Shown: positions 35,475-43,020 of the stretch, piece by piece
Layout of the letters: each line of letters opens with the position of its first letter
How positions within the stretch are numbered: position 1 is the stretch's first letter
NCBI GenBank assembly: GCA_013215945.1
Contig: JABSOM010000015.1
Location: forward strand, 1 to 64,000
Direction of reading: 5' to 3'
Length of the DNA: 64,000 bases
From: Campylobacteraceae bacterium
GTDB lineage: Bacteria; Campylobacterota; Campylobacteria; Campylobacterales; Arcobacteraceae
Notes under the pieces: model-generated
What the model was told of the DNA's origin: nothing
Databases searched by the model: none
Seen by the model: only the letters and a program-made list of their open reading frames with translations
Position numbers and translations under genes: made by a program

Positions 35475-37004
35475 TTAATTGTTACTTTCTTCAAGTTGTA
35501 TTTCAAAAACTGCACCATCTTCATTGTTATAAGCAGTTAAAAAACCTTTATTACGATCTTCAATAATTTTCTTGCTCATAAACAGTCCCAAGCCTGTACC
35601 ATTTTTATCGTCTTTCGTAGAGAAATAAGCATCAAATATTTTTTTAATTACTTTGTCATCAATGCCACCTGCATTATCTTGAATTTTAATTATTACATAA
35701 TTGTTTTGAACACAAGAATGAATAGTGATTTCTCTCTTGTCTTTTTTATTGCTAAGGAGTGCATCTTGAGCATTTTTAACAATATTAATTAACACTTGAA
35801 CTACCTCATTTACATGTATGGTCATTTGTGCATTCTCGTCATCATTGTGTATGATTAATTCAATAGAATCAAGCGTTAACATATAGGATAAAAAATCTTT
35901 TACTTTTAACACTAAATTTTTAACAATAATACTTTCTTTTTTAATATTTGGTTTAAGAAAATCCCTAAAATCATCTATTGTTTTTGACATATATTCAAGT
36001 TGCATATTGGAATCACTAACAACTTGGTCTAAAACATCATCAGGAATTTCTCCGTCCATCATTTTAGTTAAAGGTAATTTTTGGATCAAAATAGAAATAG
36101 CTTGAAGAGGTTGTCTCCATTGATGTGCAATCATAGAAATCATTTCTCCCACGGCTGCACTCTTACTTTGTTCAATAAACATTTCTTGTTGTTCTTCTAG
36201 CGCTTTTTCCAAAGATATATCATGTTCTATAATTTCATAAGAAAGCAAAAGACCTTTTTCATTTATTAAAGGAACAATATAAACATTCAAGTAATAAAAA
36301 GTACCGTCTTTTTTTCTGCATTTTAACTCTGTTTGATGTTTTTTTCCTTTTTTAAGTACAGTAATTAATTCTTTATAAAGAATATCTTCTTTTTTACTGT
36401 ATTTCAAAAAATCGTACATATTTCCTAAAAGTTCATCTTTTGAATACAAACTTAAGTCACAGTATGCGCTTGAGACATAGGTAAACTTGAAATTTTTATC
36501 TAATTTGCACAAAAGAATATTTTTATCGATTATCTCAATGTTTTTTGCGTGTTCTAATTCAAAATCTTCAGGTTCCATCTTTTTTAAATTGTTTGTATTG
36601 TTTTTAGTGTAAGAAACTAATATAAAAGAAATATTTTTCTCAAAAATAAAATTTATACGCTTAAATACTATATATGAGTCTATATTATTAATATACAATA
36701 CATCTAATATGGCTTTTTTAATATCATTATATATGGAAAAAACCTCTCCCGCGTTTAGGTCTTTTTCTCTAAAAAATTCAATTAGTTTAGAAGAAAATTC
36801 TTTGTTTATATAAAGTGTTTCTTCTTTTAATGCACGTATGTAATAATTTAGAAGAGGCAAAGCATAGTTTCTTAAAAAATCTTTTATAATAATTTGTTTT
36901 TTATGCAATAAAGTACATAAGCTTTCATTTTCTAGCCAATATTTAATAATGGTTCTTTGATTACCAGTAAGTACGCGTATAGGATTTATAAGTTCAGACA
37001 TCAT
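35475..37004 (-). CDS. Cytosolic PAS sensor histidine kinase
   Basis: 509 aa. An all-helical N-terminal domain (about 10-150) resembles RsbR_N/globin-like sensor folds; a PAS domain with PAC extension follows (about 160-275, 'LLCKLDKNFKFTYVSSAYC'). The phosphoacceptor motif is IAHQWRQPLQA and the ATPase boxes are NIVKNAQDAL, DNAGGID, IFDAYFSTK and GTGLGLF. Soluble. It starts at ATG ATG, the first ATG beginning right after the stop of the 57-aa gene, with an AAGG site. It is the last gene of recR-57 aa-kinase. No adjacent receiver. Confidence 0.88.
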   Translation of the reverse strand: MMSELINPIRVLTGNQRTIIKYWLENESLCTLLHKKQIIIKDFLRNYALPLLNYYIRALKEETLYINKEFSSKLIEFFREKDLNAGEVFSIYNDIKKAILDVLYINNIDSYIVFKRINFIFEKNISFILVSYTKNNTNNLKKMEPEDFELEHAKNIEIIDKNILLCKLDKNFKFTYVSSAYCDLSLYSKDELLGNMYDFLKYSKKEDILYKELITVLKKGKKHQTELKCRKKDGTFYYLNVYIVPLINEKGLLLSYEIIEHDISLEKALEEQQEMFIEQSKSAAVGEMISMIAHQWRQPLQAISILIQKLPLTKMMDGEIPDDVLDQVVSDSNMQLEYMSKTIDDFRDFLKPNIKKESIIVKNLVLKVKDFLSYMLTLDSIELIIHNDDENAQMTIHVNEVVQVLINIVKNAQDALLSNKKDKREITIHSCVQNNYVIIKIQDNAGGIDDKVIKKIFDAYFSTKDDKNGTGLGLFMSKKIIEDRNKGFLTAYNNEDGAVFEIQLEESNN

Positions 37005-37178
37005 TTAACCTTGGTTTTTTAAAGTAAAAAAACAGCAATCAATTCCACTTGAGCGCTTAACTATTACAGAAGGAATTGTTTTTGATTTAAAATTATAAGC
37101 TTTACAGCCATGGGGTTGTTTACTTTGCCAAGTTACAAAATAATATAAACATTTTTGGCATACTATTTTTCTATTCAT
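37005..37178 (-). CDS. Conserved-looking 57-aa cysteine protein between recR and the kinase
   Basis: A 58-codon frame starts at an ATG that overlaps the recR stop (TAATG) and ends immediately before the kinase ATG. The product has CQKC (residues 7-10), then 'TWQSKQPHGCKAYNFKSKTIPS' with a third Cys at 25, 'VIVKRSSGIDCC' and a basic end: five cysteines in 57 residues with a conserved look. I recall similar short 'PxGCxAYxFKSxxxPS' proteins in diverse bacteria, without an established role. Coupled translation to recR supports it being real. Confidence 0.75.
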   Translation of the reverse strand: MNRKIVCQKCLYYFVTWQSKQPHGCKAYNFKSKTIPSVIVKRSSGIDCCFFTLKNQG

Positions 37179-37750
37179 TAAATAACAACCTTACTTTGTA
37201 TGGCTTTTGCTAAAGATAAAATATCAACATTCTCTAAAGAAACACCTGTCGGTACGCCTTGTGCTATTTTTGTAAAACTGATATCAAAGTTTTGAAGTTT
37301 ATCTTCTATAAACAAAATAAAAGCGTCATTCGATAAAGAAGGAGTAAGTGCAAATAAAATATCATTTACTTTATTATTTTGCACATAAGAAAGTAATAAA
37401 GACAAACTTTCTTGCTCTAATTCTTCAATTACAAAATATTTTCCTTTAAACTGTTTTGATTCTTCTATTACAAAAATATCCTTAGCACTTTGTACCAAAC
37501 AGAGTATTTGTGCATTTCTTGTATCATCTAAACAAATCTCACAAATCTCATGCTCGCTCATACATCCACACTCTTGGCATTTTTTAATACTTTTAAGTGC
37601 ATTTTCAATGCTATGTGCTATTTTAATTCCTAAATAATTATCGTTCATTAAAATATGATACGCTAAACGTAATGCTGATTTTTTACCAATGCTTGGTAAA
37701 GCCTCAAAAGCTTCAACCAAATCATAAAATTTCTCTAATCCTTTTTTCAT
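37178..37750 (-). CDS. recR: Recombination mediator protein RecR
   Basis: 190 aa. A helix-hairpin-helix (ALPSIGKKSALRLA), Cys4 zinc site (Cys58, Cys61, Cys70, Cys73) and a Toprim region ending 'IAQGVPTGVSLENVD', as in RecR of the RecFOR pathway; the usual 'GxIxPxxGxG' segment of the Toprim domain is divergent, as is common in Campylobacterota. No ribosome site is visible: the ATG follows TATAAT by six bases, so the mRNA may be leaderless. Confidence 0.93.
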   Translation of the reverse strand: MKKGLEKFYDLVEAFEALPSIGKKSALRLAYHILMNDNYLGIKIAHSIENALKSIKKCQECGCMSEHEICEICLDDTRNAQILCLVQSAKDIFVIEESKQFKGKYFVIEELEQESLSLLLSYVQNNKVNDILFALTPSLSNDAFILFIEDKLQNFDISFTKIAQGVPTGVSLENVDILSLAKAIQSKVVI

Positions 37751-37756
37751 AGGCGA

Positions 37757-37762
37757 ATTATA
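37757..37762 (-). promoter_or_regulatory. -10 box at recR implying a leaderless transcript
   Basis: On the minus strand GATATAAT ends six bases before the recR ATG (37750), so the transcription start should fall at or within a base or two of the start codon. No Shine-Dalgarno sequence lies between. Confidence 0.5.
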
Positions 37763-37845
37763 TCAAATAATTTTTAAACATAAGTAAGATGCGTTTATTA
37801 TTTCTATATTATTCGTTTTATATCTTATTTTTATCTTATTTTAGA

Positions 37846-37851
37846 TAAAAT
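37846..37851 (+). promoter_or_regulatory. -10 box of dnaJ promoter
   Basis: TAAAAT within TTTTAGATAAAAT, identical over 13 bases to the argG promoter region. An AGGAG ribosome site follows, ahead of the TTG start. No HrcA-type CIRCE inverted repeat is seen. Confidence 0.6.
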
Positions 37852-37875
37852 CGCATAAAAACTAGGAGTTACTAA

Positions 37876-39000
37876 TTGATTAACAAAGATTATTACGAAT
37901 TATTAGAAATTAGTAAAAATGCAGATAAAAGTACTATTAAAAAAGCTTACAGAAATATGGCAAAAAAATATCATCCTGACAAAAATCCAGGAGATTCTGA
38001 AGCTGAAGAAATATTTAAAATGATTAATGAAGCATATCAAGTATTAAGCGATGATGAAAAACGCTCAATTTACGACCGACATGGAAAAGAAGGATTAGAA
38101 GGTCATGGACAACAAAGAGGTGGTTTCTCTGGTGGTTTTGATGACCTTGGTTCTGTTTTTGAAGAAATGTTTGGTTCTTCCTTTGGTGGTGGGGGTCAAA
38201 GACGTTCTGCCGCAAAAACATATAAATACAATCTTGATATTGCAGTTGAAATTAATATAGAATTTAATGAAGCAGTATTTGGCTGTAAAAAAGAGATTAA
38301 ATATACATTTAAAACAGCTTGTGAGCCTTGTAAAGGAACAGGGGCTAAAGATGCAAAACTAAGTACTTGTTCTACGTGTAAAGGACAAGGTCAAGTTCAT
38401 ATGAGACAAGGGTTTATGACTTTTGCGCAAGCCTGCCCTACTTGTGAAGGAAGTGGACAAAGTGTTAGTGCAAAATGTAAAAAATGTTTTGGTCATGGAT
38501 TTAAAGAAGAAAAAAGCAGTTTTGAAGTATCTATTCCAGAAGGTGTAAACGATGGAAACCGAATAAGAATTTCAGACAAAGGAAATATTGCACCTGATAA
38601 TACAAGAGGGGATTTATATTTACAAATATCAGTAAAAGAAGACAAACATTTTGTAAGACATGATGATGATATTTATATTGAAGTTCCTATCTTTTTCACA
38701 CAAGTTGCATTGGGCGCTAGTATTACCATTCCTTCTTTAAGAGGGGAATTAGAGCTTAAAATACCTGCTGGTACAAAAGACAAAGAACAATTTAACTTTA
38801 AGAACGAAGGGGTTAAATCGGTTCAAGGTTATGGCATTGGAAGTTTAGTCGTACAAATTAAAATTAAATATCCAAGTACTTTAAACACTGAACAAAAAGA
38901 TTTACTTGAAAAACTTCAAGAATCTTTTGGTGCACAAAGTAAACCACATGAACGTAATTTTGATTCAATGTTCGATAAAGTAAAAAACTGGTTTAAATAA
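37876..39000 (+). CDS. dnaJ: Chaperone DnaJ
   Basis: 374 aa from a TTG start with AGGAG seven bases before it. J domain 1-70 with the HPD tripeptide (33-35), a Gly/Phe-rich segment, four CxxCxGxG zinc repeats (CEPCKGTG, CSTCKGQG, CPTCEGSG, CKKCFGHG) and the C-terminal substrate-binding domain. It delivers unfolded proteins to DnaK and stimulates its ATPase. No dnaK or grpE neighbour. A strong terminator follows. Confidence 0.98.
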   Translation: MINKDYYELLEISKNADKSTIKKAYRNMAKKYHPDKNPGDSEAEEIFKMINEAYQVLSDDEKRSIYDRHGKEGLEGHGQQRGGFSGGFDDLGSVFEEMFGSSFGGGGQRRSAAKTYKYNLDIAVEINIEFNEAVFGCKKEIKYTFKTACEPCKGTGAKDAKLSTCSTCKGQGQVHMRQGFMTFAQACPTCEGSGQSVSAKCKKCFGHGFKEEKSSFEVSIPEGVNDGNRIRISDKGNIAPDNTRGDLYLQISVKEDKHFVRHDDDIYIEVPIFFTQVALGASITIPSLRGELELKIPAGTKDKEQFNFKNEGVKSVQGYGIGSLVVQIKIKYPSTLNTEQKDLLEKLQESFGAQSKPHERNFDSMFDKVKNWFK

Positions 39001-39014
39001 TCAATTTTATTAAG

Positions 39015-39049
39015 CTGAAAATTACACACTCCTGTAATTTTCAGTTTTT
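39015..39049 (+). terminator. Terminator of dnaJ
   Basis: CTGAAAATTACA pairs perfectly with TGTAATTTTCAG over 12 bases, followed by TTTTT; starts 15 bases after the stop. Confidence 0.92.
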
Positions 39050-39265
39050 CTAAAGTTATTATACTAATTAAAAATACATTCATCCTAATTTATCCACCCT
39101 ACTCTTTAAATTTTTTACAAATTAAAACTAAAATAATAATTTTATCTGCTCACTTTTAAACGTTTTTTCTTTCATATTTATCCTTTCTTAACACATTTGG
39201 CACTTTTTATTTACCAAGAAGTAGTGTTTTTAGTAAAAATAAGCAAGTTGTTTCCTCCAAATTGT

Positions 39266-39271
39266 TATAAT
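39266..39271 (+). promoter_or_regulatory. -10 box of the metallo-hydrolase promoter
   Basis: TATAAT, 24 bases before the ATG at 39296, with a GAAGGA ribosome site between. The preceding 39050-39260 stretch is gene-free AT-rich sequence. Confidence 0.6.
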
Positions 39272-39295
39272 ATGAATAGAAGAAGAAGGATTTAA

Positions 39296-39889
39296 ATGCA
39301 AATAAAGGTACAAGCAATGGGTGATTATCAAACCAATTGTTATATAGTAACTATTAATGATAAAGATTTAATTATTGACCCTGGAATGAATTCACTGCCC
39401 TGGATAAAAGAACAGGTGAACAATCCAATTGCTGTTTTAAATACCCATGGACATTTTGATCATGTTTGGTCCAATGATATTGTTTGTAAAACGTATAATA
39501 TTAAACTGCATACCCCTAAAAAAGATATTTTTATGTTAAGCATGGATTCTTATGGTTTGGGAATGCCACATTCTGCTGCTGATGTTGAAATAGAAGAAGA
39601 TGAAGAAATTGAAATACAAGGTATTAAAATTAAGTTTCATTTTTTTCCAGGACATACACCTGGTTGTTCGATGATTCAAATTGACAAAGATTTGTTTTCA
39701 GGAGATTTTATTTTTAAAGACAGTATTGGTCGCTGTGATTTTCCTTATTCAAATGTTGAAGATATGAAACATTCTCTTAAAAAAGTACTTTCTTGGGAAA
39801 AGGACTACAATATTCATCCTGGACATGGTATTTCTACTACATTAAAAGCAGAAAATAACTCTTTAGTGCAGTGGCTAAATTACCTATAA
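39296..39889 (+). CDS. Metallo-beta-lactamase-fold hydrolase (glyoxalase II-like)
   Basis: 197 aa. The binuclear metal motif THGHFDH plus 'FFPGHTPGCSM', 'FSGDFIF' and 'HPGHG' mark a glyoxalase II-type MBL enzyme of the short YcbL class. These hydrolyse thioesters such as S-D-lactoylglutathione, but many short members have unknown substrates. Cytosolic. It is followed 57 bases later by the GGDEF pair on the same strand. Confidence 0.9.
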   Translation: MQIKVQAMGDYQTNCYIVTINDKDLIIDPGMNSLPWIKEQVNNPIAVLNTHGHFDHVWSNDIVCKTYNIKLHTPKKDIFMLSMDSYGLGMPHSAADVEIEEDEEIEIQGIKIKFHFFPGHTPGCSMIQIDKDLFSGDFIFKDSIGRCDFPYSNVEDMKHSLKKVLSWEKDYNIHPGHGISTTLKAENNSLVQWLNYL

Positions 39890-39946
39890 GTGAAATTATA
39901 ATAAAATGCTATTAAATATTATTTGTTTGTCAATGAAAGGTAAATT

Positions 39947-40888
39947 ATAAAAAGAAATATTATTAAAGAACTTACTTGCCTAAAAACCAAAGATAAAGAA
40001 AAACTCTTAATCTTAGAAGAAAAAATAATTAATAATAAAAATATCAATGAAACCTACGGGCTTCTAAATGATTTTTTTCACAATAATTATTCAATAAATT
40101 CTTTTGAGCTTTTGATTAAAGATAAAAGTAAAGTAAAAAAAGAATTATTATTCAGTGTAAAACATGGTTCTATTTCAAAGAGTTCTCTCTTTCTTAGCTA
40201 CACTCTTAATAATGATGTTGATATCAGTTTTGATCTTTTCTATAACGATAAGATAAGTGTAGAAGAAATAGAAAACACCAGTGAAATACTTAAAAATCTG
40301 ACCTTGTTTTTGTCAAATATGGTATATACCATTTATTTAAACGATACCATTAAAAAGTTAAAACTTATTGACTATACAACAGGTTTGTACAATAGAAAAT
40401 ATTTAGTGCAACACTTAGAAAAAATGTTGCCTCTTGCTCAAAGAGAAAAACACGTGATTGGTTTTTTAAGTATTGGAATTGACCGTTTTAAAGCAATTAT
40501 TGAAGAATTCTCTTATGATATAGGAGAGGAAGTACTTATTAAACTGGCACATATGCTTGTTAAAGAAGTACGAACTTCTGATATCGTTATTCATCTGGAA
40601 GCAGATGAATTTTTGATTGTTTTGCCCAATGTTGATAATATAAATAATGCAAGTTTTATTGCACAAAAACTTGTAGACAAATTTTCAAAAATAGAGTTTT
40701 TACTTAAGAAAGGTGCAATATTAAAGAAAACTATTTGTGCGGGCGTTTCTTTATATCCAAATGATTCTGCTACAATTGAGGATATACTTAAAAATTCTGA
40801 TATTTCATTATTGGAAGCTAGAAATACTGGACGCTCAAAAGTTTTTCAATATTCAAAAGAGTTATCTTCAAGCCTAGAGCTTTTTTAG
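39947..40888 (+). CDS. GGDEF-fold protein with degenerate signature and a non-standard start
   Basis: The frame is open from a TAA at 39941 and contains no ATG, GTG or TTG until TTG 40112, which has no ribosome site. The 55 codons before that TTG align with the N-terminus of the paralogue at 40897. A GAAAGG site lies just before ATT (39944) and ATA (39947), and the ATA reading begins (I)KRNIIKEL, so I propose ATA (or ATT) as start, giving 313 aa. The N-terminal 150 residues look like a GAF-type sensor; the GGDEF fold follows ('DYTTGLYNRKYLVQHL'). At the signature it reads EADEF, so cyclase activity is doubtful. It could instead be a recent start-codon loss. Confidence 0.75.
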   Translation: MKRNIIKELTCLKTKDKEKLLILEEKIINNKNINETYGLLNDFFHNNYSINSFELLIKDKSKVKKELLFSVKHGSISKSSLFLSYTLNNDVDISFDLFYNDKISVEEIENTSEILKNLTLFLSNMVYTIYLNDTIKKLKLIDYTTGLYNRKYLVQHLEKMLPLAQREKHVIGFLSIGIDRFKAIIEEFSYDIGEEVLIKLAHMLVKEVRTSDIVIHLEADEFLIVLPNVDNINNASFIAQKLVDKFSKIEFLLKKGAILKKTICAGVSLYPNDSATIEDILKNSDISLLEARNTGRSKVFQYSKELSSSLELF

Positions 40889-40896
40889 GAGAAAAA

Positions 40897-41856
40897 ATGA
40901 AAAGTATATTAGAACTAATTAAAAAATCTGCAAATGATGAAAGAGCCTTTGTTGCACTGGAACGTATATATGGACTTAATGATCAATTGATGTATGCAAG
41001 AAATATAACAGAAAGTGCTGATTATATTTTCACATGGTTAAGTATTCATTTTAATGTAGACAATTTAACCTTTTCACTCTTTGATATTGATGATAATACA
41101 AAAAGTATTATTTATAAAAAAGGTGAAGAATTTTATCTTGATGATGAACTTACTATGTTTTTTATTATAAATACGCATACGAACTTAAATGCAATAGTTT
41201 CTTTTAATACCAACTCAAAAGTACACTTTGAAATACTACAGCGTAATTATTCTGTGATTGAAGCTGCTTTTAGCCAAATTGCACCTATTATTCAAAGTGG
41301 AATCCTTAAGAAAAATTATGTAGAATCACAAAGTATTGATTCTGTTACTAATGTATACAACCGACAATACTTAACAAAACATGTAAAAAAACTTTTATCT
41401 TTATCAAAAAACAAAACATCAAGTATTTATTTTTTAATGATTGGTATTGATCATTTCAAAGCAGTTATTGATGAATTTGATTACGACGTAGGAGATAAGG
41501 TTCTAATTGAACTTGCAAAAGTGATTCATGGGAATATTTCAGAATTTGATGTTGTTGCTAGATTAACAGGAGATGAATTTTTAGTTTCTTTAATCAATAC
41601 ATCTTCTAAAAATGAAGTGGAAAAAACAGCGCAAAAAATCATTGAAGAATTTTCTAAAATTGAAATTACAGTTCATGAAAAATACATTCTTAAAAAAACA
41701 ATTTGTATAGGGCTTACCTTATATCACACGTATGAATCCATTGATGATGCGATAAAAAATGCGGATATGGCACTTTATGAAGCTAAAAATACAGGAAGAA
41801 GTACCCTACAACATTTTACAGAGATAAAAGAAGAGGATACAATTGATTTATTTTAA
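40897..41856 (+). CDS. GAF-like/GGDEF protein, probable diguanylate cyclase
   Basis: 319 aa, eight bases after its paralogue, with an AGGAG site. The N-terminal sensor (about 1-150) matches the upstream gene in outline; the GGDEF domain ('DSVTNVYNRQYLTKHV', 'IGIDHFKAVIDEFDYDVGDKVL') has TGDEF at the signature, a mild change in which the key Asp-Glu are retained, so c-di-GMP synthesis is possible. No transmembrane helix. Two adjacent paralogues, one with a worse active site, suggest a catalytic/regulatory pair. It overlaps the 3' end of convergent cmoB by nine bases. Confidence 0.87.
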   Translation: MKSILELIKKSANDERAFVALERIYGLNDQLMYARNITESADYIFTWLSIHFNVDNLTFSLFDIDDNTKSIIYKKGEEFYLDDELTMFFIINTHTNLNAIVSFNTNSKVHFEILQRNYSVIEAAFSQIAPIIQSGILKKNYVESQSIDSVTNVYNRQYLTKHVKKLLSLSKNKTSSIYFLMIGIDHFKAVIDEFDYDVGDKVLIELAKVIHGNISEFDVVARLTGDEFLVSLINTSSKNEVEKTAQKIIEEFSKIEITVHEKYILKKTICIGLTLYHTYESIDDAIKNADMALYEAKNTGRSTLQHFTEIKEEDTIDLF

Positions 41857-42762
41857 AGTTTTTGCTTTAATATAAACTCTTTTTGGCGCAGGATAACCTT
41901 CTATGGTTTTTGATGAGTCATTGGGATCTAAAAAATCTTCCAAACTTTGATCAAAAGACCAAGGTGTTTTTCTTTGTTCTTCATTAGAAGTAACAGTAGT
42001 AGCTAAAACTTCTATCTCTCCAAACCCTGCTCTGTTTAACCAATTTTTTAAAGCTTTTATACTTGGTATAAAATAGATATTTGGTATTTTAGAATACCTA
42101 TCATGAGGTGTTAGACTTACTTCTTCTTCTGAATCTATCATAAAAGTATCAATTAAAATTTCTCCACCTTTATTTAATCCTCTGTTTAAAGATTTTAGTG
42201 TTCCAACAGGATCTGGTCTGTGATACAAAACACCCAACATAAAAATAAAGTCAAATTTATGATTGTATGCTTCTAAATGCTCAACCCCTAACATTTCATA
42301 TTCAATATTACTTTTATAAAAATGATTGATAAATTCAAACTGTAACATAGGCAAAGGAGCAGGGTCAAAACCAATAATTTTTTTAGGCTTATCTTCTAAC
42401 ATTCTAAACATGTAATACCCATTATTACAGCCAATATCTGCAACAACTTTGTCTTTTAAATTAAAAAAAGGACGTATTAAATCATATTTAATATTGCTTT
42501 GCCATTCAGAATTAATTTCCAGTCCAAAAAGATTGAAAGGTCCTTTTCTCCAAGGAATCAATGTTTTTGCAGTTTCTAATAATGCAGCATGCTCTTCTTC
42601 GTTTAATTCATCTGCTTTTCCAATACAAACACTGTCCTTAAGACTAATGTCTTCACTACTAATATTCATTTCTTTTAGACGGTTTAATTGATCAACCCAA
42701 GGTTTGACATTTTTCCATTCTAAACATTTAACTTTTTTTAATTTTAATTTCTCTATATCCAT
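41848..42762 (-). CDS. cmoB: tRNA U34 carboxymethyltransferase CmoB
   Basis: 304 aa. 'PWRKGPFNLFGLEINSEWQSNIKYDLI' is the CmoB-specific N-terminal pattern, then the S-adenosyl site 'VADIGCNNGYYMFRM', 'GFDPAPL' and 'MLGVLYHRPDPV'. It uses carboxy-S-adenosylmethionine (from CmoA, not seen here) to make cmo5U34 in tRNAs. No ribosome site precedes the ATG; a TATACT box ends six bases before it, as at recR, so translation may be leaderless. Confidence 0.95.
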   Translation of the reverse strand: MDIEKLKLKKVKCLEWKNVKPWVDQLNRLKEMNISSEDISLKDSVCIGKADELNEEEHAALLETAKTLIPWRKGPFNLFGLEINSEWQSNIKYDLIRPFFNLKDKVVADIGCNNGYYMFRMLEDKPKKIIGFDPAPLPMLQFEFINHFYKSNIEYEMLGVEHLEAYNHKFDFIFMLGVLYHRPDPVGTLKSLNRGLNKGGEILIDTFMIDSEEEVSLTPHDRYSKIPNIYFIPSIKALKNWLNRAGFGEIEVLATTVTSNEEQRKTPWSFDQSLEDFLDPNDSSKTIEGYPAPKRVYIKAKTLK

Positions 42763-42768
42763 TTTGGA

Positions 42769-42785
42769 AGTATAGCCAAAGTATA
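42769..42785 (-). promoter_or_regulatory. Two TATACT -10 boxes at cmoB
   Basis: On the minus strand TATACT occurs at 42785-42780 and 42774-42769. The nearer one ends six bases before the ATG (leaderless geometry); the farther one would give an approximately 10-base leader. Neither offers room for a good Shine-Dalgarno sequence and none is present. Confidence 0.4.
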
Positions 42786-43020
42786 TAAATCTTTGCCATT
42801 ACTTTTAGGGAATAAGTAAACACACATTATGTATAAATTGAGTAAAATCAATCCTTTGAAACCTAAGTTTAGTTATAATTGTCTTTTTAGAACAATGAGT
42901 TAATTCTTCATTAATTATTTGTTATTAAAATCATCTTGATACTAAATAAATACACGCTATATACACAATAATTTTATATAATTGATTTTATTTAGATGAT
43001 ATATATACAAAGGACTATAT

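Noticed and set aside
39198-39216. Possible sigma-54 promoter (TTGGCAC)
   Set aside because: TGGCAC is followed at the required distance by ATTTA rather than TTGCA, so the -12 element is missing; a TATAAT box closer to the gene explains expression.
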